A stretch of 64,000 nucleotides of DNA, from the NCBI GenBank assembly GCA_021442155.1, contig CM038221.1, positions 32,455,906 to 32,519,905 of the forward strand, written 5' to 3'. Shown one piece after another: positions 12,130 through 24,850 of the stretch. Position 1 is the stretch's first letter. Every line of letters starts with the position of its first letter. Source of the DNA: Cymbidium sinense (Eukaryota; Streptophyta; Magnoliopsida; Asparagales; Orchidaceae). Both the position numbers and the translations under genes were made by a program. Under the pieces are notes generated by a model. That model was not told the DNA's origin. It made no database searches and was given only the letters and a program-made list of their open reading frames with translations.

Positions 12130-12395
12130 CTTTGATTGGGATTGGAGAGTTTTTATCTATTTTCATACTCTATACTCTCATGAGAGTATAGCATTTTGAA
12201 CTTTTTTCTTAATTTCTTTATTTGAAAATATATGTTATTACATTCCATTAGGAATAACTTAGATGATTTGGGTTTTAGGAGAGTTTTTTGCATCCTACTG
12301 AGAGTACATAGCATTTTCACATTTTTTCCACTTTCTTTGGCTTGTTTGGAGAGAATATGTTCATTTTGAGCTATTTTACATGTTACATATTTGGA
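12130..12395 (-). repeat. Two isolated inverted satellite monomers
   Basis: This is the reverse complement of the satellite unit that fills 21.3-24.3 kb. It holds the palindrome TACTCTCATGAGAGTA at 12173-12188, then TTACATTCCATT, a degenerate ACTGAGAGTACATAGCAT, CTTTGGCTTGTTTGGAGAGAA and ATATGTTCATT in the order expected for two adjacent units. It lies about 5 kb left of the main satellite domain and on the opposite strand. Confidence 0.75.
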
Positions 12396-12419
12396 GTTCT
12401 AAGTGGTGAATGCGGTAAA

Positions 12420-14350
12420 TGAATGCGATGATGAAGTCGTGATGTCTAATGACCCAAATGAGGAAACTCGGGACCACTATTCACAATGAAACGAGGTATG
12501 TATGCATCGTGACTATGCACATTAATGAGTTCGGTTAGGAAGGATCATATTGTTATTGGCCAAACTCCAAGAAATTGAAATCAAAGGATTTTTTTATGTT
12601 CAAAATAAAGAAATCCGGTCTTAATCGCCAAGAAAAAATTCTAAAATAGAAACAAGGAGTGGTTGTCTTGCAATGATTAGATTTTCTATTGATTTGGATG
12701 GAATTGGATGGTAAAGAAACATATAGAAAGTCATAACCATTCATTGCAAAGCTTGAGGTACATCTTCTTAGATCATCATGCATTAGCGATAAGAAGGCAG
12801 TTGAAGACAATGACAAAGGCCGAATTAGAGCAACCGATGCATTCACTATCTGCTAAAGCGAGGAAGTGAGAATATTGGCTTCAAAAAGAGATGCTTTCAA
12901 ATTTCATCGAGAAAGAGAAAAGATTGAGGATTACGAATGGTGACGATAATGCATTAATATGGAAGGAAAGGCTGAGATGTTTGCATGGGATGTACAAGGG
13001 ATGAGTCGACTTATTTTTTTGGAGCAATGGCATGTCATGATAGAATATGATTTTGGGATGTCATGATTTTGAGTTGAGTGAATCATCAGGCAAAATGTTA
13101 TTTGGAGTAGCCTTTCTATCAGAAGAGACAATTGAGTCATTCACATGGCTATTCCAAACATTTCTCCGGTTAATGAGTGGCAGACATCCTATAACAATAT
13201 TCACTGATCAAGATCAGGCTACGACAAGAGCTATTGAAATTGTATACGATACTCATCATAGGTTGTGCCAATGGCATATTTCGAAGAAAGCTTCTTCCAA
13301 GGTTCATTGCTTTAATAGTAACAAGACAGTACAAGGGTTATTCTATACATGCCTTAGCAAGTGTGACTCACAGGAAGAGTTTGAGGAAGCTTGGTCTGTC
13401 ATGCTAGATGAAGGCAATTTACATGATCATGCTTGGCTGTCTCAGCTTTATAAATTTAGATCCAAGTGGTCTACTGCATTCTGCAAAGACTCATTCTGCA
13501 TAGGAATATTGTGAATGCAACGTAGTGAGTTCACGAATAATGTATGTCATAAAATCAATAAACCAATAAGTTCAATCACATATTATTTCTTGGGATTGTA
13601 GAAGGTTATGGACACATGGAGCCAGAATGAACATGATGAAGACTTCAAGAACAATTGTTTGAAAATTCAAAATAAGTGTATGTTTTACATAAGAAATCTT
13701 TATACAATGTTTGAGGAAGAATTTTTGCATGGATTTGGACGATTATTAGCAAATATGTCAGATGATAATCCCATGGAATATTTGTTGAGAAACTTAAAGA
13801 ATAAATATGCTTCCAAAATATCCCATTTCGAAGACAACCCTAGATGTAACTTGTACATGTAAAAAATTTGAAATGATGGGATTACTTTGTGCCCACTATA
13901 TCCGAAGTTCTTAGTCGAAGATGTTATGTATGCATGATAAGTATCTTCTCGATGGTCTACTAGAGCAAAGAGGATATCTACATTGATAGTACATATAGAA
14001 CTTAAAAGATGTGCAAGACATAGATAGAAATGCAACTGACATTATTTTTTGGAACCATATCAGTCGGTATGCTTATCAAATAAGCACCAGGGCATAGGGT
14101 AATAAGATAGCTGAGGAGTATATACTTGGAACCTTAAAAAACTATCGATGATGTCGACTATATATTATGTGATTCTCCTCCAGGTGAGAACAAATTTAAG
14201 AAGAGGAAGTCAACCACGAGACAAAGGAAATGACAATTTAAAAGATCCAGTTAAGTTTTAGGTATTTCCAACAAGGCTTAAGGGATACTGGGAAAGAACC
14301 AAGAAAACCAAGAGTAATTTCCTATTTGGCTCTTAATTTTAAGTATTTTA
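12420..14350 (+). pseudogene. FAR1/FRS-type (MULE) transposase-derived pseudogene
   Basis: Broken relative of the FAR1/FHY3 family, whose members are transcription factors derived from Mutator-like transposases. Pieces in order: a FAR1 DNA-binding remnant at about 12649-12760 (TRSGCLAMIRFSID, then after a one-base shift a HIESHNHSL-like tail); a MULE transposase core at 13047-13514 with GVAFLSEETIESFTWLFQTF, FTDQDQ and HHRLCQWHI; a helical piece at 13608-13862 (IRNLYTMFEEEF); and a SWIM zinc finger at about 13849-13907 readable only in a shifted frame, with CTCKKFEMMGLLCAH keeping its three cysteines and histidine. The family's upstream catalytic segment is missing or scrambled near 13000, and stops and frameshifts split the rest. 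It could be a dead MULE or a dead host FRS copy; no terminal repeats were found. Confidence 0.85.
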
Positions 14351-14930
14351 GATATTGATTTTAAACTTGAAACCATCCTATTTGTTACGTAAACCAAAGT
14401 GCCGAGAGTGGTGGAGAATGGGTTGCATCACCCATTGCAACACCTTTCTCTATTATGCCAGAGTATTTTTTGAGGTATGGAAAATCACACTGATAATCGA
14501 AAATATCATCATTAACTAATACGATATTCTACTATAAGAATTTAACTCAAGCTCAACAATCAGTCAGTTGGCTGAAGGGTACACTAAGCTGATGATGAAT
14601 ATTATTACAGGAAAATATTTTAATGCATGATATCATTTAGTTATGTGTTTTTCGACTACACACACTACAATGTTGATTACAATCATAATTATATCATTAC
14701 AATCATTTATGTAAGACTTTAAAGAGTCCATGATGACTTTATTTTACTTAACAGGCACACCAATAGTCTCATCTAAGGGATTAGATTAGGAAGACTATCT
14801 CAGAGGTGCATGATGACTTTCTCTGAAAGTCAATGTTGATACACTAGGTACTACTAGGCCCTGAGCCCTTCACTACTATTAGTATCATGACTCTTCCTGC
14901 AGCTCAATTATGTAATGATTTTGCCCTCAC
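14351..14930. other. No gene seen between FAR1 pseudogene and LINE fragment
   Basis: AT-rich sequence probably including the 3' flank of the FAR1-like pseudogene. No conserved motif recognised. Confidence 0.4.
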
Positions 14931-14934
14931 TGCC

Positions 14935-16047
14935 CATTGTCGGGTCAAATTTTCTGGTTTTTTTTTTCTGGCTATTCGCTGAATGGTTTTTCTCTGGTTC
15001 TACTATTTGGCAGACTACCTAATGTGGCTGGATACTGCTTGTACCTTTGATATGTTCACTACCATGTGGTTAACCTAATTAATTGTGCCTTTGTTGTATG
15101 GAATTATCCTTTATTTCAATCGATTCTTAGTTCTTTTGAAACTGCACATATATTGGTGTATCATGTTATTAATATGGTGGATGATACCATCTGTATTGCT
15201 AGCCCTTTTTGGGATTTCCTCACTATGGGGTTACCTCTGTGTCAGGTTGTTGTGGATTGTGCATTCTGATATTATGTTGGCACTGTTTGGGGTTTGTGTT
15301 GCCTTCTCTCCCATGTGTATGTGGTTGTGCCTTGGTAAGTGTAACTCGATTGGTTGCTTTCGGTTTTGGGGTGTTGTTGGCTATGATTTATGTTTATGTT
15401 GGCATCGATGTTTATTAACTTAGGAAGGAGTGTCACAACCCTTTATCAGATTTGTGGTAACTTATCTTCCATAGTGTTTGCACTGCTTTGGTATGCGTGT
15501 ATTTAAGATCACACATTTTCATCCATTGGCTAATGTTTTCCCGTGTTTGTAGGCTATGATGGTCGGGATGATTTCACCCATTCCTTGGTTTGCAGTAGCA
15601 CGCTGATGTAACCCTTCCTTTTGAAGTTTGGATGCTCATGTTTGCCCCAAAGTGGTGTGACTGAGCCTGAGCCTTTCTACATATATTTCTCTATATCTCT
15701 CTCATTATTCTATTTTACTTTCAACCTAGCTTGTATCACTTTAGCTGCTAACTCTTCCTTCCATATGTTTGATTGGTTATTTTTGTAGGTTCCTTCTCTT
15801 GGAGACATAGACTTCTCTTATCCTCAAGAGTTTCGATGGCGGCCAATGGCTTTTGCTCTATTTATACCTTTTCTTTCTTTTTTTTTTCCTTTTCATATGT
15901 TTTGATATTTAGCTAGGGATTTACTCTCTAGGGTGTCAGCTCTTTAAATAGTTGTTGAGTTTATCCACTTTTAAGGCCCTTGTAATTCTTTTATTGTGGC
16001 AATAAAATTCCCCTATATATGGGGTTCCCCTAAAATAAAATAAATAG
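14935..16047 (+). mobile_element. 5'-truncated LINE, 3' untranslated region only
   Basis: Plus-strand copy of the 3' end of the LINE at 33384-39872. Shared blocks in order are TTAATATGGTGGATG near 15170, GCATTCTGATATTATGTTG, CATGTGTATGTGGTTGTGCC, GGGGTGTTGTTGGCTATGAT, TGATGTAACCCTTCCTTTG near 15604, GAGCCTGAGCCTTTCT-like words, GAGTTTATCC and TTTATTGTGGCAATAAAATT at 15993-16012. It ends in an A-rich tail (CTAAAATAAAATAAAT). No ORF2 remains; hydrophobic open frames are chance frames in the 3' UTR. 5' truncation is the usual outcome of target-primed reverse transcription. Confidence 0.85.
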
Positions 16048-17579
16048 GTTTACCATGGTCCAATTTCCAATTACTAAATTTATAATCGATAGTTTATGAA
16101 ATTTGGTTTGTGATGTATGTATGATGTTATCTTGAATGTGCTTGTATCAAATGCTTCTTTGTAAGAGTCTATTCTATATAGCCTTACATAGCTATCAGAG
16201 GTTCATTCTATCATTTAGCTTTAATATTGAATTATATTTTACTCTATTAAGTACTCCATAATTTATGAAATGATTTTATTAGTATTACAAAATTTGATAA
16301 GCATGTTTGCTCTTATTAATAAGATTAATAGAAATCAAAAAAAAATTGCCTGTATTGTAGCTATGATGTTTCTTAGTATGGTGGTCTACTAGATATTCTT
16401 TCATATGCTCATCTTTAAGCAATTTCTCAAACTAACATTTGAAAACTCTAAGTTATCAGTCTTATAGCTACGATCGATATGGTTTATATAAAAATTCTAT
16501 TATTTCTTAATCTCCCAAAAAAACTTATTTTTGATGCATTCAACCACTCTCCCAAAAAATTCAATTTAATTCATTATTTTTAAATAACTAATTAATCAAT
16601 TAATATAAAATACCTAAGTTTAATAAATCACTTATATTTTCTCTTATAAAGATGATATTATTTTATTAATTATTTATAATTTTGTAAATAATATTAATTT
16701 AATTAATTTTATATTTTTAGTTATTAAATTATTTAAAAAAGGTTTCATCTTTAAAAAAGTATTTGTTCCACACTGCCCTGAAATTTTATATTTCAATTCA
16801 TATTGCTAAGCGCAATTTTGATAAGTGTATTGCTCTAATTTATGATTCACATTATTCAATAGAAAGTAGATTTCAGTACCATTTTACTATCAAACAAATT
16901 TTCAAACATTTAAAGTAATCATACAAATGAATTTAGCCCATTTTAAAGAACATAATTTTCCTTATTATGATTTAAGTATAATAATCTTACCCACTAATAT
17001 TAAGTTTACATGTTAAGTTTATATTGCTTCTCCTTTATACTTTCTGATTGTGGCATTATGAATGTGATTGAGTATGGTTTATTACTTGATCATTTGACAT
17101 AGAGAAGTATCATTCAATTATATTCTCCTTAATTATGCAATACAAATTTATGTAATTATTAATTTTAAATAATGTAAATCTTATCTTCAATTTTATTTGA
17201 TCTTTCAATGACGTCATGATAGGTTAGAAGGTCGATAAGAATTGGGTCAATCAAATCTAAGGAGTCAACATATGCTCAAAGAATTGTAAGGTCTATCATG
17301 TGTGACCAAGTAAATGATGCCTTTTATATGATTGTTAACATGATCGAGCAAAGATGTTTAGATATCTTACAATGTAGTAGAAGGTATTTATTAAGATTTT
17401 GAATCAAAATACGCTTAAAATTAGTAATCATATTAGGTAATTATGAATTTAAAATGACATAATTTGAATGTGAAAATTAATTAATCCAATTAAGAAACTA
17501 TTTAAAAAAATTAATGACATGTATCTTACATATGAGTTAAGATTATGAGTAGAATGAAAAAATTATAGAGTAAAAGACT
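16048..17579. other. AT-rich DNA, no gene seen
   Basis: No reading frame of note, no tandem unit and no boundary repeats recognised. It separates the LINE tail from the satellite domain. Confidence 0.45.
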
Positions 17580-18960
17580 ATTAATGTATTATACAGAGTA
17601 CAAAGAGTATAGAGAGTACAGAGAGTACAGAGACTATAGAGAGTATAGAGAGTTCATAGAGTATAGAGAATATAGAGAGTACATATGGTACACCTGCAAA
17701 ATTGGTCAAAAAAAGGTTACTAAAGGATCCTCAAAGTCGAATGGAATCTACTTAACATATTAATGAGACTAAAAAGCTCATAAAAGCAACCCAGCCAAAC
17801 CGCTTTAAGGTTACAAGAACATTTCTCTTGACAAAGAAAAGTGGAAAAATTAAGAAAATAATCAGACTGAGACAGACAAAGAGTGTACAAAGACACCAAA
17901 TATGCTAATAAATCCAAACTACCACAAATATAATAAAATAATTCTACCCAAACAACCCAAAAAAAGCGGAGAACATGTATAATAATTTGTACCATCATAG
18001 ATAAGAGGTAGAGAATATGAGAGTATAAATAAGACAGAGAGTACTAATACTGAGAGTACTATATATAGAATAGAGAGTACAAAGAGCATAGAGAGTACAG
18101 AGGGTACACCTACAAAATTGCTCAAAAAAGGTTACTATAAAGGATCCTTACAAGCCGTAATGGAATCTACTTAACATATTAATGACAGATACAAAAAAAG
18201 CTCATAAAAGCAACCTCCAAACTACTTTGGTTATGTAAACATTTCTCAAGCAAATAAAAAAGTGGAAAATTTAAGAAAATATCTCAGACTGAGGACAAGA
18301 CAAAGAGTGCACAGAAGACACCTCAAATATGCTAATACCTCCAAACTACTCAGAATGGAATATAATAAAATAATTCTACCCAAACAACCCAAATAAACAT
18401 GTAAATAATCTGATTTTCTAGAAAATAGAAAGAGTGAGAACTGATATGTAAAAAAGAAAGAGTAGAAAAGATAAGAGCAAATCTCTCAAAAGGTTACTAT
18501 AGGATTCACACCAGAATGGAATTTCTAAATATATACATGAAAAAAATTATAAAAGCAAATTGTATTTCAAATGCATGTTTGAACCTCAAATACAAAATGG
18601 AATATAAAAATAATTACCCAAATAAATCAAATGAGAAATATGTACTAAATAGCAAACACCAAATAATGCAGATGCTGAAATATATCCAAAATGAAGAAAT
18701 GAAAAAATAAGAAATACTACTCTCAAGAGAGTATAGAGATATGCAAAAATAGGTTAAGAAGGATAATATTCTGACTCGGCAACTATGGAATGTAACATTT
18801 TCTTTTCTAAATAGATAAAATAAAGATTCAAAAATTAAAAAATTTTGTACTTTCAAGAAGTAGAGTGATTGAAGAGAGCATAAATAAAGTAACCACCAAC
18901 AAATTTCTTTAAATGGTCACTATAGAATTATTCTATCCAATCCCAAGAAGTGAAAGAAAA
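17580..18960 (+). repeat. Degenerate edge of the satellite, two about 420-bp higher units
   Basis: It begins with a GAGAGTA/CAGAGA run (17595-17695). Two long units follow, starting near 17690 and 18107. Each reads TACACCTRCAAAATTG, TCAAAAAAGGTTACTA, GGATCCT, TGGAATCTACTTAACATATT, AGCTCATAAAAGCAACC, AAAGTGGAAAA, CAGACTGAG, AAAGAGTG and AATATGCTAATA, then TAATTCTACCCAAACAACCC. A third, more decayed stretch runs to 18960. The words are diverged forms of the 21.3-24.3 kb monomer, so about three old monomers make one 420-bp unit. Confidence 0.75.
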
Positions 18961-21289
18961 AATAAGGGAACATCTTAGTTAAATAGCTCATCATCAACCA
19001 AATTGCTGCACAATATGTAATAACTTGTAAAGCAAGTGATTTCCAAAAAACTTCAATTGTACAGTTCTAGCTTAGTTTTTCATTAAAGTGAAGATAGCAT
19101 GAACTCAACCCTAAAGTAATTCATCCTCATAAAATCCTAAATTGTCAACCCAAATGGGATTATTTATCCTCCATATAGACAAACATCCCAATAAATGATA
19201 TTTGGGGAAGCTCCAATCTTCATACCTAAGTATAAAAAGGCAACATTTTCCCAATGATACCTCTCTGAGAATTATAAATCTATTTAATATGCAAGGAGTG
19301 TTCAATGCTATTTAATTGAGTAAACAAGCTTGATACTCTCACAATCTGATGAACATATTTGCTTTGTAGGCTTTTGCATAACCCTACAAGAGAAGAGAAA
19401 GTTTATAAATGCTTATCTATATAAACAAGGATTGAATTATACCATGATTTTCTAAAATTTACCCAAAAGTAATGAAACATATAAATGATATACAAATGCA
19501 TATTTCTCTCCAAAAGGTGAAGGCATGAGGAGAAAAATATGATCTATGCCAACTCATCATGCTTAATAATGATATTCTCAGAATACTATCACTCCACATG
19601 TGAGAAATATTTGAAAGCTTAATTAAAGGAATAAATGTATTTTATATATGAAGAAGGAGTTGAATGAAGAATGACTTACTTGTCCTTGAATCGAGCACGA
19701 CTAATAATACAAAGATCGGCTTAGGTAGGACATCATATGAGAAGTCAACAACATGATTGCCAAACAAAGAAAAATTATGATGACAAAAGTTAGTGATTAA
19801 GAGCTAATGAATTAAGGATCAATCTATGAGATGAAAAACCTAGATGCTCCTCAACCACGATACGCCTATGGTTCATGTATTGGCTTATCTTCGCACACCT
19901 ATAAAAAATTTAGTTAAATCAGTTTACTATTATGTTAAATTAAAAAAGAAAGTAATAATATCTTCTCTCACTCATCGAGTTGCTATGGAGGATTTATTCT
20001 CACCGCTTCCAGTGTGTGAAGGGGGAAGATATAGCTTTCCTCTTCATCTATGGCCTTCACACCACTCAATGCTAGCTATAAAGGCTTCACAAATGTCTTA
20101 TATGGAAGCTCCATGAGCTTCCCCATGGTGGCCTATTTTCCCTAAGAAGCCTCATGTGGGAAGTCATGGTAAAATATGTGAGCCTCCCTGGGGCTCACCA
20201 CAGCTCTGGAACTCCACGGGGTAGCACAATTGCCTCCATGAGAAATAGCTCTGTGGGAAGCTGGTGCCTCCATAGTGTGCCTCAGTGCCTCCTCAAGAGA
20301 TTCCCCTGGTTGCCTCCATAAGAGCCCCCAAGGATGATATTGCACTCAAAATAATCACCAATAAAGCATACCCTCAAATCAATTCCATCCATTATCTCTC
20401 TCATGTGCTTGAAAAGATGACACAATATCTTCCCTAAAATGCAGTATCCTCTCCACCAAAGCCTTGTGTGAGTAGTAGTACCATGATACACTGAAGGGGA
20501 GAATATTAAGGAGAGACATATGGAGATTCAATGCTAAAATTTAAATGGGACATATCTCCCAACAAGGATTGTATAGTGGACAATGATTCATGAAAAATCT
20601 CCTCTTATGTCTCAATGAAAGTAGAATTGTAAAACCATAAGAAAATGTGATGACTTACAATATAAATAAACATTCTTATATGAACTAAGTGATATTATTA
20701 TGTGTTACCTGTCCTCCCAAACTAGAAAGCATCAAACTTTATTTTTGACAACAATATATGGCTTTAGATGGAAATGGCTTTATGCTTATGTAACAATCCT
20801 GATCTACAAATGAATATTTATATGTTAACTTCAATGAAATAATATATAACCTAAGATATAATGAATATAAGAAGAGTGACAAAGCCACTAATGAAATGCC
20901 TTTATGTAATGATGTAATACCATCAGAAATGTAGCCCAAATGGCCTCCTATGTATTTAGAAATTTATCTATGTCATCAAATACAATCAATGATGCCACTC
21001 TATATGTGATATGTAAAAAAAAGATTTGAAAAAGAAAACATATGTACAATCAAATAAATTGAGAACGAAATGATAATTCTGTTATTCTTATACCAAAATA
21101 ACTACAATGGAGATTTCAATATGATCTCCTCTGTATCCCTATAACATCAAAATCTGAAAGGAATACACCGCCACCCTAAAAAAAAATGCTTGCTTCACTC
21201 ATGAATGGAAATGATGGCAAAGTTCAATTCCAATAGTAAAGATGCAAATGAAGCCTCTTTAAAATGTGAATGACTTCTCAAGAGCATGT
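18961..21289. other. Spacer inside the satellite domain, no gene supported
   Basis: Mostly AT-rich, with a GC-richer patch at 20100-20320 that repeats short GGTGCCTCCAT / TTGCCTCCAT words. Open frames there are short and unlike any family I recognise. Near 21200-21290 faint satellite words appear and grade into the array. It could be highly decayed satellite or an insertion. Confidence 0.4.
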
Positions 21290-24260
21290 AATTATCAAAA
21301 CACTATTCTAATGTGGAATGTAATGTTCTTTTCAACACAGAATTTCAAAATAAAAGTCAAAATGAGAATATTATCACTCATGGAGTCAGAGTAAAATGCA
21401 AACCTCTAAAAACCAACCAATAGCCTCCAAATTACTTCAAATAGAATGTAATGAACATATTTCCTCCAAACAAGCCAAACAAAGTGAAAAAAATGAGAAA
21501 AATGCTTTGTACTCTCATGAGAGTACAGAGAGTACAGATGCAAAACTCACCTAAAAATCAACCAAACAACATCCAAATTACTTCAAATGAAATGTAATGA
21601 ACATATTTCCTCCAAACAGGCCAAACCAAGTGAAAAAAATAAGAAAAATGCTATACTCTCATGAGAGTAGAGAGATGTAAAACTCCCTAAAACCAACCAA
21701 ACACTCCAAATTACTTATAATGGAATGTAATGAATATATTCTCTCCAAACAGCCAAAGAAACTCAAAATGAATGCTATGTACTCTCATGAGTACAGATTC
21801 AAAACTCCCTAGAAACCAACTAAGTAGCCTCCAAATTGCTTATAATGGAATGTCATGAACATATTTCCTCCAAACAGGCCAAAGAACTAGAAAATGAGAA
21901 AAAATTTATACTCTCATGAGAGTATGAGAGTATGAAAAATCTCCTAAACCAACCAAACAAACCTCCAAATTACTTATAATGGAATGTAATGAACATATTT
22001 CCTCCAAACAAAGCCAAAGAAAGTCAAAAAATGAAAATATTCTATACTCATGAGAGTACAGAGTAGATGCAAATCTCCCTAAAACTAACCAATCACCTCC
22101 AAATTGTTTCAAATGGAATGTAATGAACATATTCCCTCCAAATAGGCCAAACCAAGTGGAAAAAAATGAGAAAAATGTTTATACTCTCATGAGAGTACAG
22201 AGAGTACATATGCAAAATTGCTCTAAAACCAACCAAACAGCCTTGAATTGCTTCAAATGGAATGTAGTGAACATACTTTCTCCTAAAAGCCCAAAGAAAC
22301 TAGAGAAAAAATGAAAAAAACTCTCAGAGAGTGTGAGAGTACAAATACAAAACTCCTAAAACTAACCAAACAAATTGCTTTCAATGGAATGTAATGAACA
22401 TATTCCTCCAAATAAGCCAAACCAAGTGGAAAAATGATTAAAATTGAACTCTCATGAGAGTACATGCAAATCTCTAAAACCAACCAAACAACCTTAAAAA
22501 TTACTTCAAATGGAATGTAATGAACATATTTTTCTCCTAACAGCCAACAAACGAAAAAAATGAGAAAATGCTATGTACTCATGAGAGTAGAGAGTATGAT
22601 AAAACTCCCTAAAACCAAACCAATAAGCCTCCCAAATTACTAAATGGAATGTAATGAATATATTCTCTCCAAACAGGCCAAACCAAGTGAAAAAGATGAT
22701 AAAAAAAATATGTACTCTCATGAGAGTACAAAGAGTACAGATACAAATCTCCCCTAAAAATTAACCAAACAGCTTAGAAATTGCTTCAAATGGAATGTAA
22801 TGAACATATTTTCTCTCCAACAGCCAAAGAAATTAAGAAAAAATGAGAAAAATGCTCTGTACTCTCATGAGAGTATAGAGAGTACAGATGCAAATTTCTC
22901 CTAAAAATAACTAAACAGCCTAGAAATTGCTTCAAATGGAATGTAATGAACATATTTTCTCCAACAAAGCCAAAGAAACTGAAAAATGAAAATGCTAGAC
23001 TCTCATGAGAGTACAGAGAGTACAAATGCAAATCTCTCCTAAAAACCAACCAAACATCCTAGAAATTGCTTCAAATGGAATGTAATGAACATATTATATC
23101 CAATCAGGCCAAAGAAACAGAAAAAAATGTGAAAAATGCTCTATACTCTCTTGAGAGTACAAAGAGTAAAAATGGAAATCATCCCAAGAAACTAACCAAA
23201 CAGCCTAGAAATTGCTTCAAATGGAATGTACTGAACATATTTTCTCTTAATAGGCCAAAGAAACTAGAAAAAAATGAAAAATAATGCTCTGCACTCTCAT
23301 GAGAGTACAGAGAGTACAAATGCAAATCTCTCCTAAAAACCAACCAAACATCCTAGAAATTGCTTCAAATGGAATGTAATGAACATATTATATCCAAACA
23401 GGCCAAAGAAATTTTAAAAAAAAATGAGAAAATTATTATGTACTCTCATGAGAGTACATAGAGTACAGATGCAAATCTCTCATAAAAACTAACCAAACAG
23501 CCTCCAAATTACTTATAATAGAATGTAATGAACATATTTCCTCCAAACAGGCATAAAAAATAGGAAAAAATGATACAAATGTTCTGTGCTCTCATGAGAG
23601 TACACAGAGTATGATGCAAACTCTAAAACTAACCAAACAAATTTCCAAATTGCTTCCAATGGAATGTAATGAACATATTCCCTCCAAACAGGCCAAATCA
23701 ATTGGAAAAAATGATACTCATGAGAGTATAGCGAGTACAGATACAAAACTCCTCTAAAAATGAACCAAACAGTCTACAAATTGCTTCTAATGGAATGTAA
23801 TGAACATATTCTCTACAAATAGGGTTTAAAATCTGAAAGAAATTGACTATATGGGGTGTACTCTTCAGAGAGTACAGAGAGTATACATGCAAAAAAAGCC
23901 TTAAAAAGCCACCAATCAGCATTCAAACTGCTTCTAAAGCCATGTACTGAACATATTATATCCAAACAGGGTCAGAAGTCTTTTAAAAAAATGACAAAAT
24001 GGGTTGTACTCTCCTGAGAGTATAGAGAGTACACATGCAAAATTGAAGCAAACATCTATTAATCAACCTACAAACAAATTGTAATGCCATCGACTGAACA
24101 TATTATATCCAAAGAGGCCCTAGAATTCATCAAATCCTTCATGAAACAGCACCAAACATCCTACAATGTGATATACTAAACATATGACAAGCCCAAAAGT
24201 TCAAAATTTGAAAATAACGGTGTGTACTATCATGATGTACAGAGAGTACACATATAAAAT
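21290..24260 (+). repeat. Satellite array, about 20 monomers of 125-150 bp with a palindromic core
   Basis: A head-to-tail array. The landmark ATGGAATGTAATGAACATAT recurs near 21441, 21590, 21720, 21844, 21979, 22112, 22256, 22382, 22509, 22643, 22789, 22935, 23075, 23220, 23370, 23516, 23659 and 23787. Each unit also has TCCAAACAGGCCAAA, an A-rich run with TGAGAAAAATGCT, then the perfect palindrome TACTCTCATGAGAGTA (in the best units GTACTCTCATGAGAGTAC), CAGAGAGTACAGATGCAAA and AAAACCAACCAAACAGCC. Units at both edges are the most diverged. Minus-strand frames with a repeated LYSHES motif are products of the periodic sequence, not genes. The unit is unlike any satellite I recognise. Confidence 0.9.
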
Positions 24261-24850
24261 ATCACCAAATACCAATAAAATAGTCTTCGTTCAATTAAAG
24301 AACTCAAATATAGTAAATGTTCTCCTACTTGACGGTGAGAACAACAGAAAAACCTAAATTCATTAAAGTTCAAGAATGCGGGAAAAAATAACTGTGAGGT
24401 CGCCTATAATATCTCAATTTTTAATTCCCAAGATTTGCTAAATCTCTGAGGGAAGGTCGGACGTGCGCCGGGCGAGAGCTGAGCTGAAAAACATATCTGT
24501 GCAAAAAGAAAGCCCTAAACTATTCTGTGATGAAGAATGTGGAACGACGCGCATGATATTTTCTTCTCCCACTGTTTGAATGGGATCGTCGCCCGGTAGC
24601 GTAACATCAATGCGCCGAAGTTTCAAAGACGAATTGAAAAATGTGAGAAAAATGAGATTTTAATAGTGGACATAGACTATTGAGTATGTAAATATTTTTC
24701 TCCCTTCTTACATATAAAATTGAATATGCCTCCGCTCAATCATCAATGTCATCAACCCCAAAATACCAAGAGCTTTCTCCCCTCTTCCCTATTTGCTCCA
24801 TCATACTTCTCTACGCTTATCCCTTTTCTTTAAACTTATATTTCTTCCAT
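24261..24850. other. Satellite flank with a GC-richer island
   Basis: Satellite words fade by 24300. At 24425-24640 the base composition becomes clearly GC-richer than the surroundings. A 62-residue minus-strand frame (24438-24626) there has ordinary protein-like composition but matches nothing I recognise. It may be a broken exon or a promoter-proximal part of the fragment to the right. Confidence 0.3.

Noticed and set aside
15066..15423. Hydrophobic, possibly membrane-like open frames
   Set aside because: They lie in a LINE 3' UTR; the related copy at 34.0-34.3 kb shares the DNA but not a conserved frame.
20142..20491. Minus-strand frames in the GC-richer patch within the satellite spacer
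   Set aside because: Short, repetitive GGTGCCTCCAT-type words, no recognised family and no splice or start evidence.
22283..23922. Overlapping minus-strand frames repeating LYSHES and FITFHL motifs in the satellite array
   Set aside because: The peptide repeat follows the DNA unit, whose length varies and is often not a multiple of three, so frames open and close by chance. No start context or codon signature.
21290..24260. Regular repeats with spacers considered as a CRISPR array
   Set aside because: Whole units repeat rather than short repeats with unique spacers, and the context is a plant nuclear genome.
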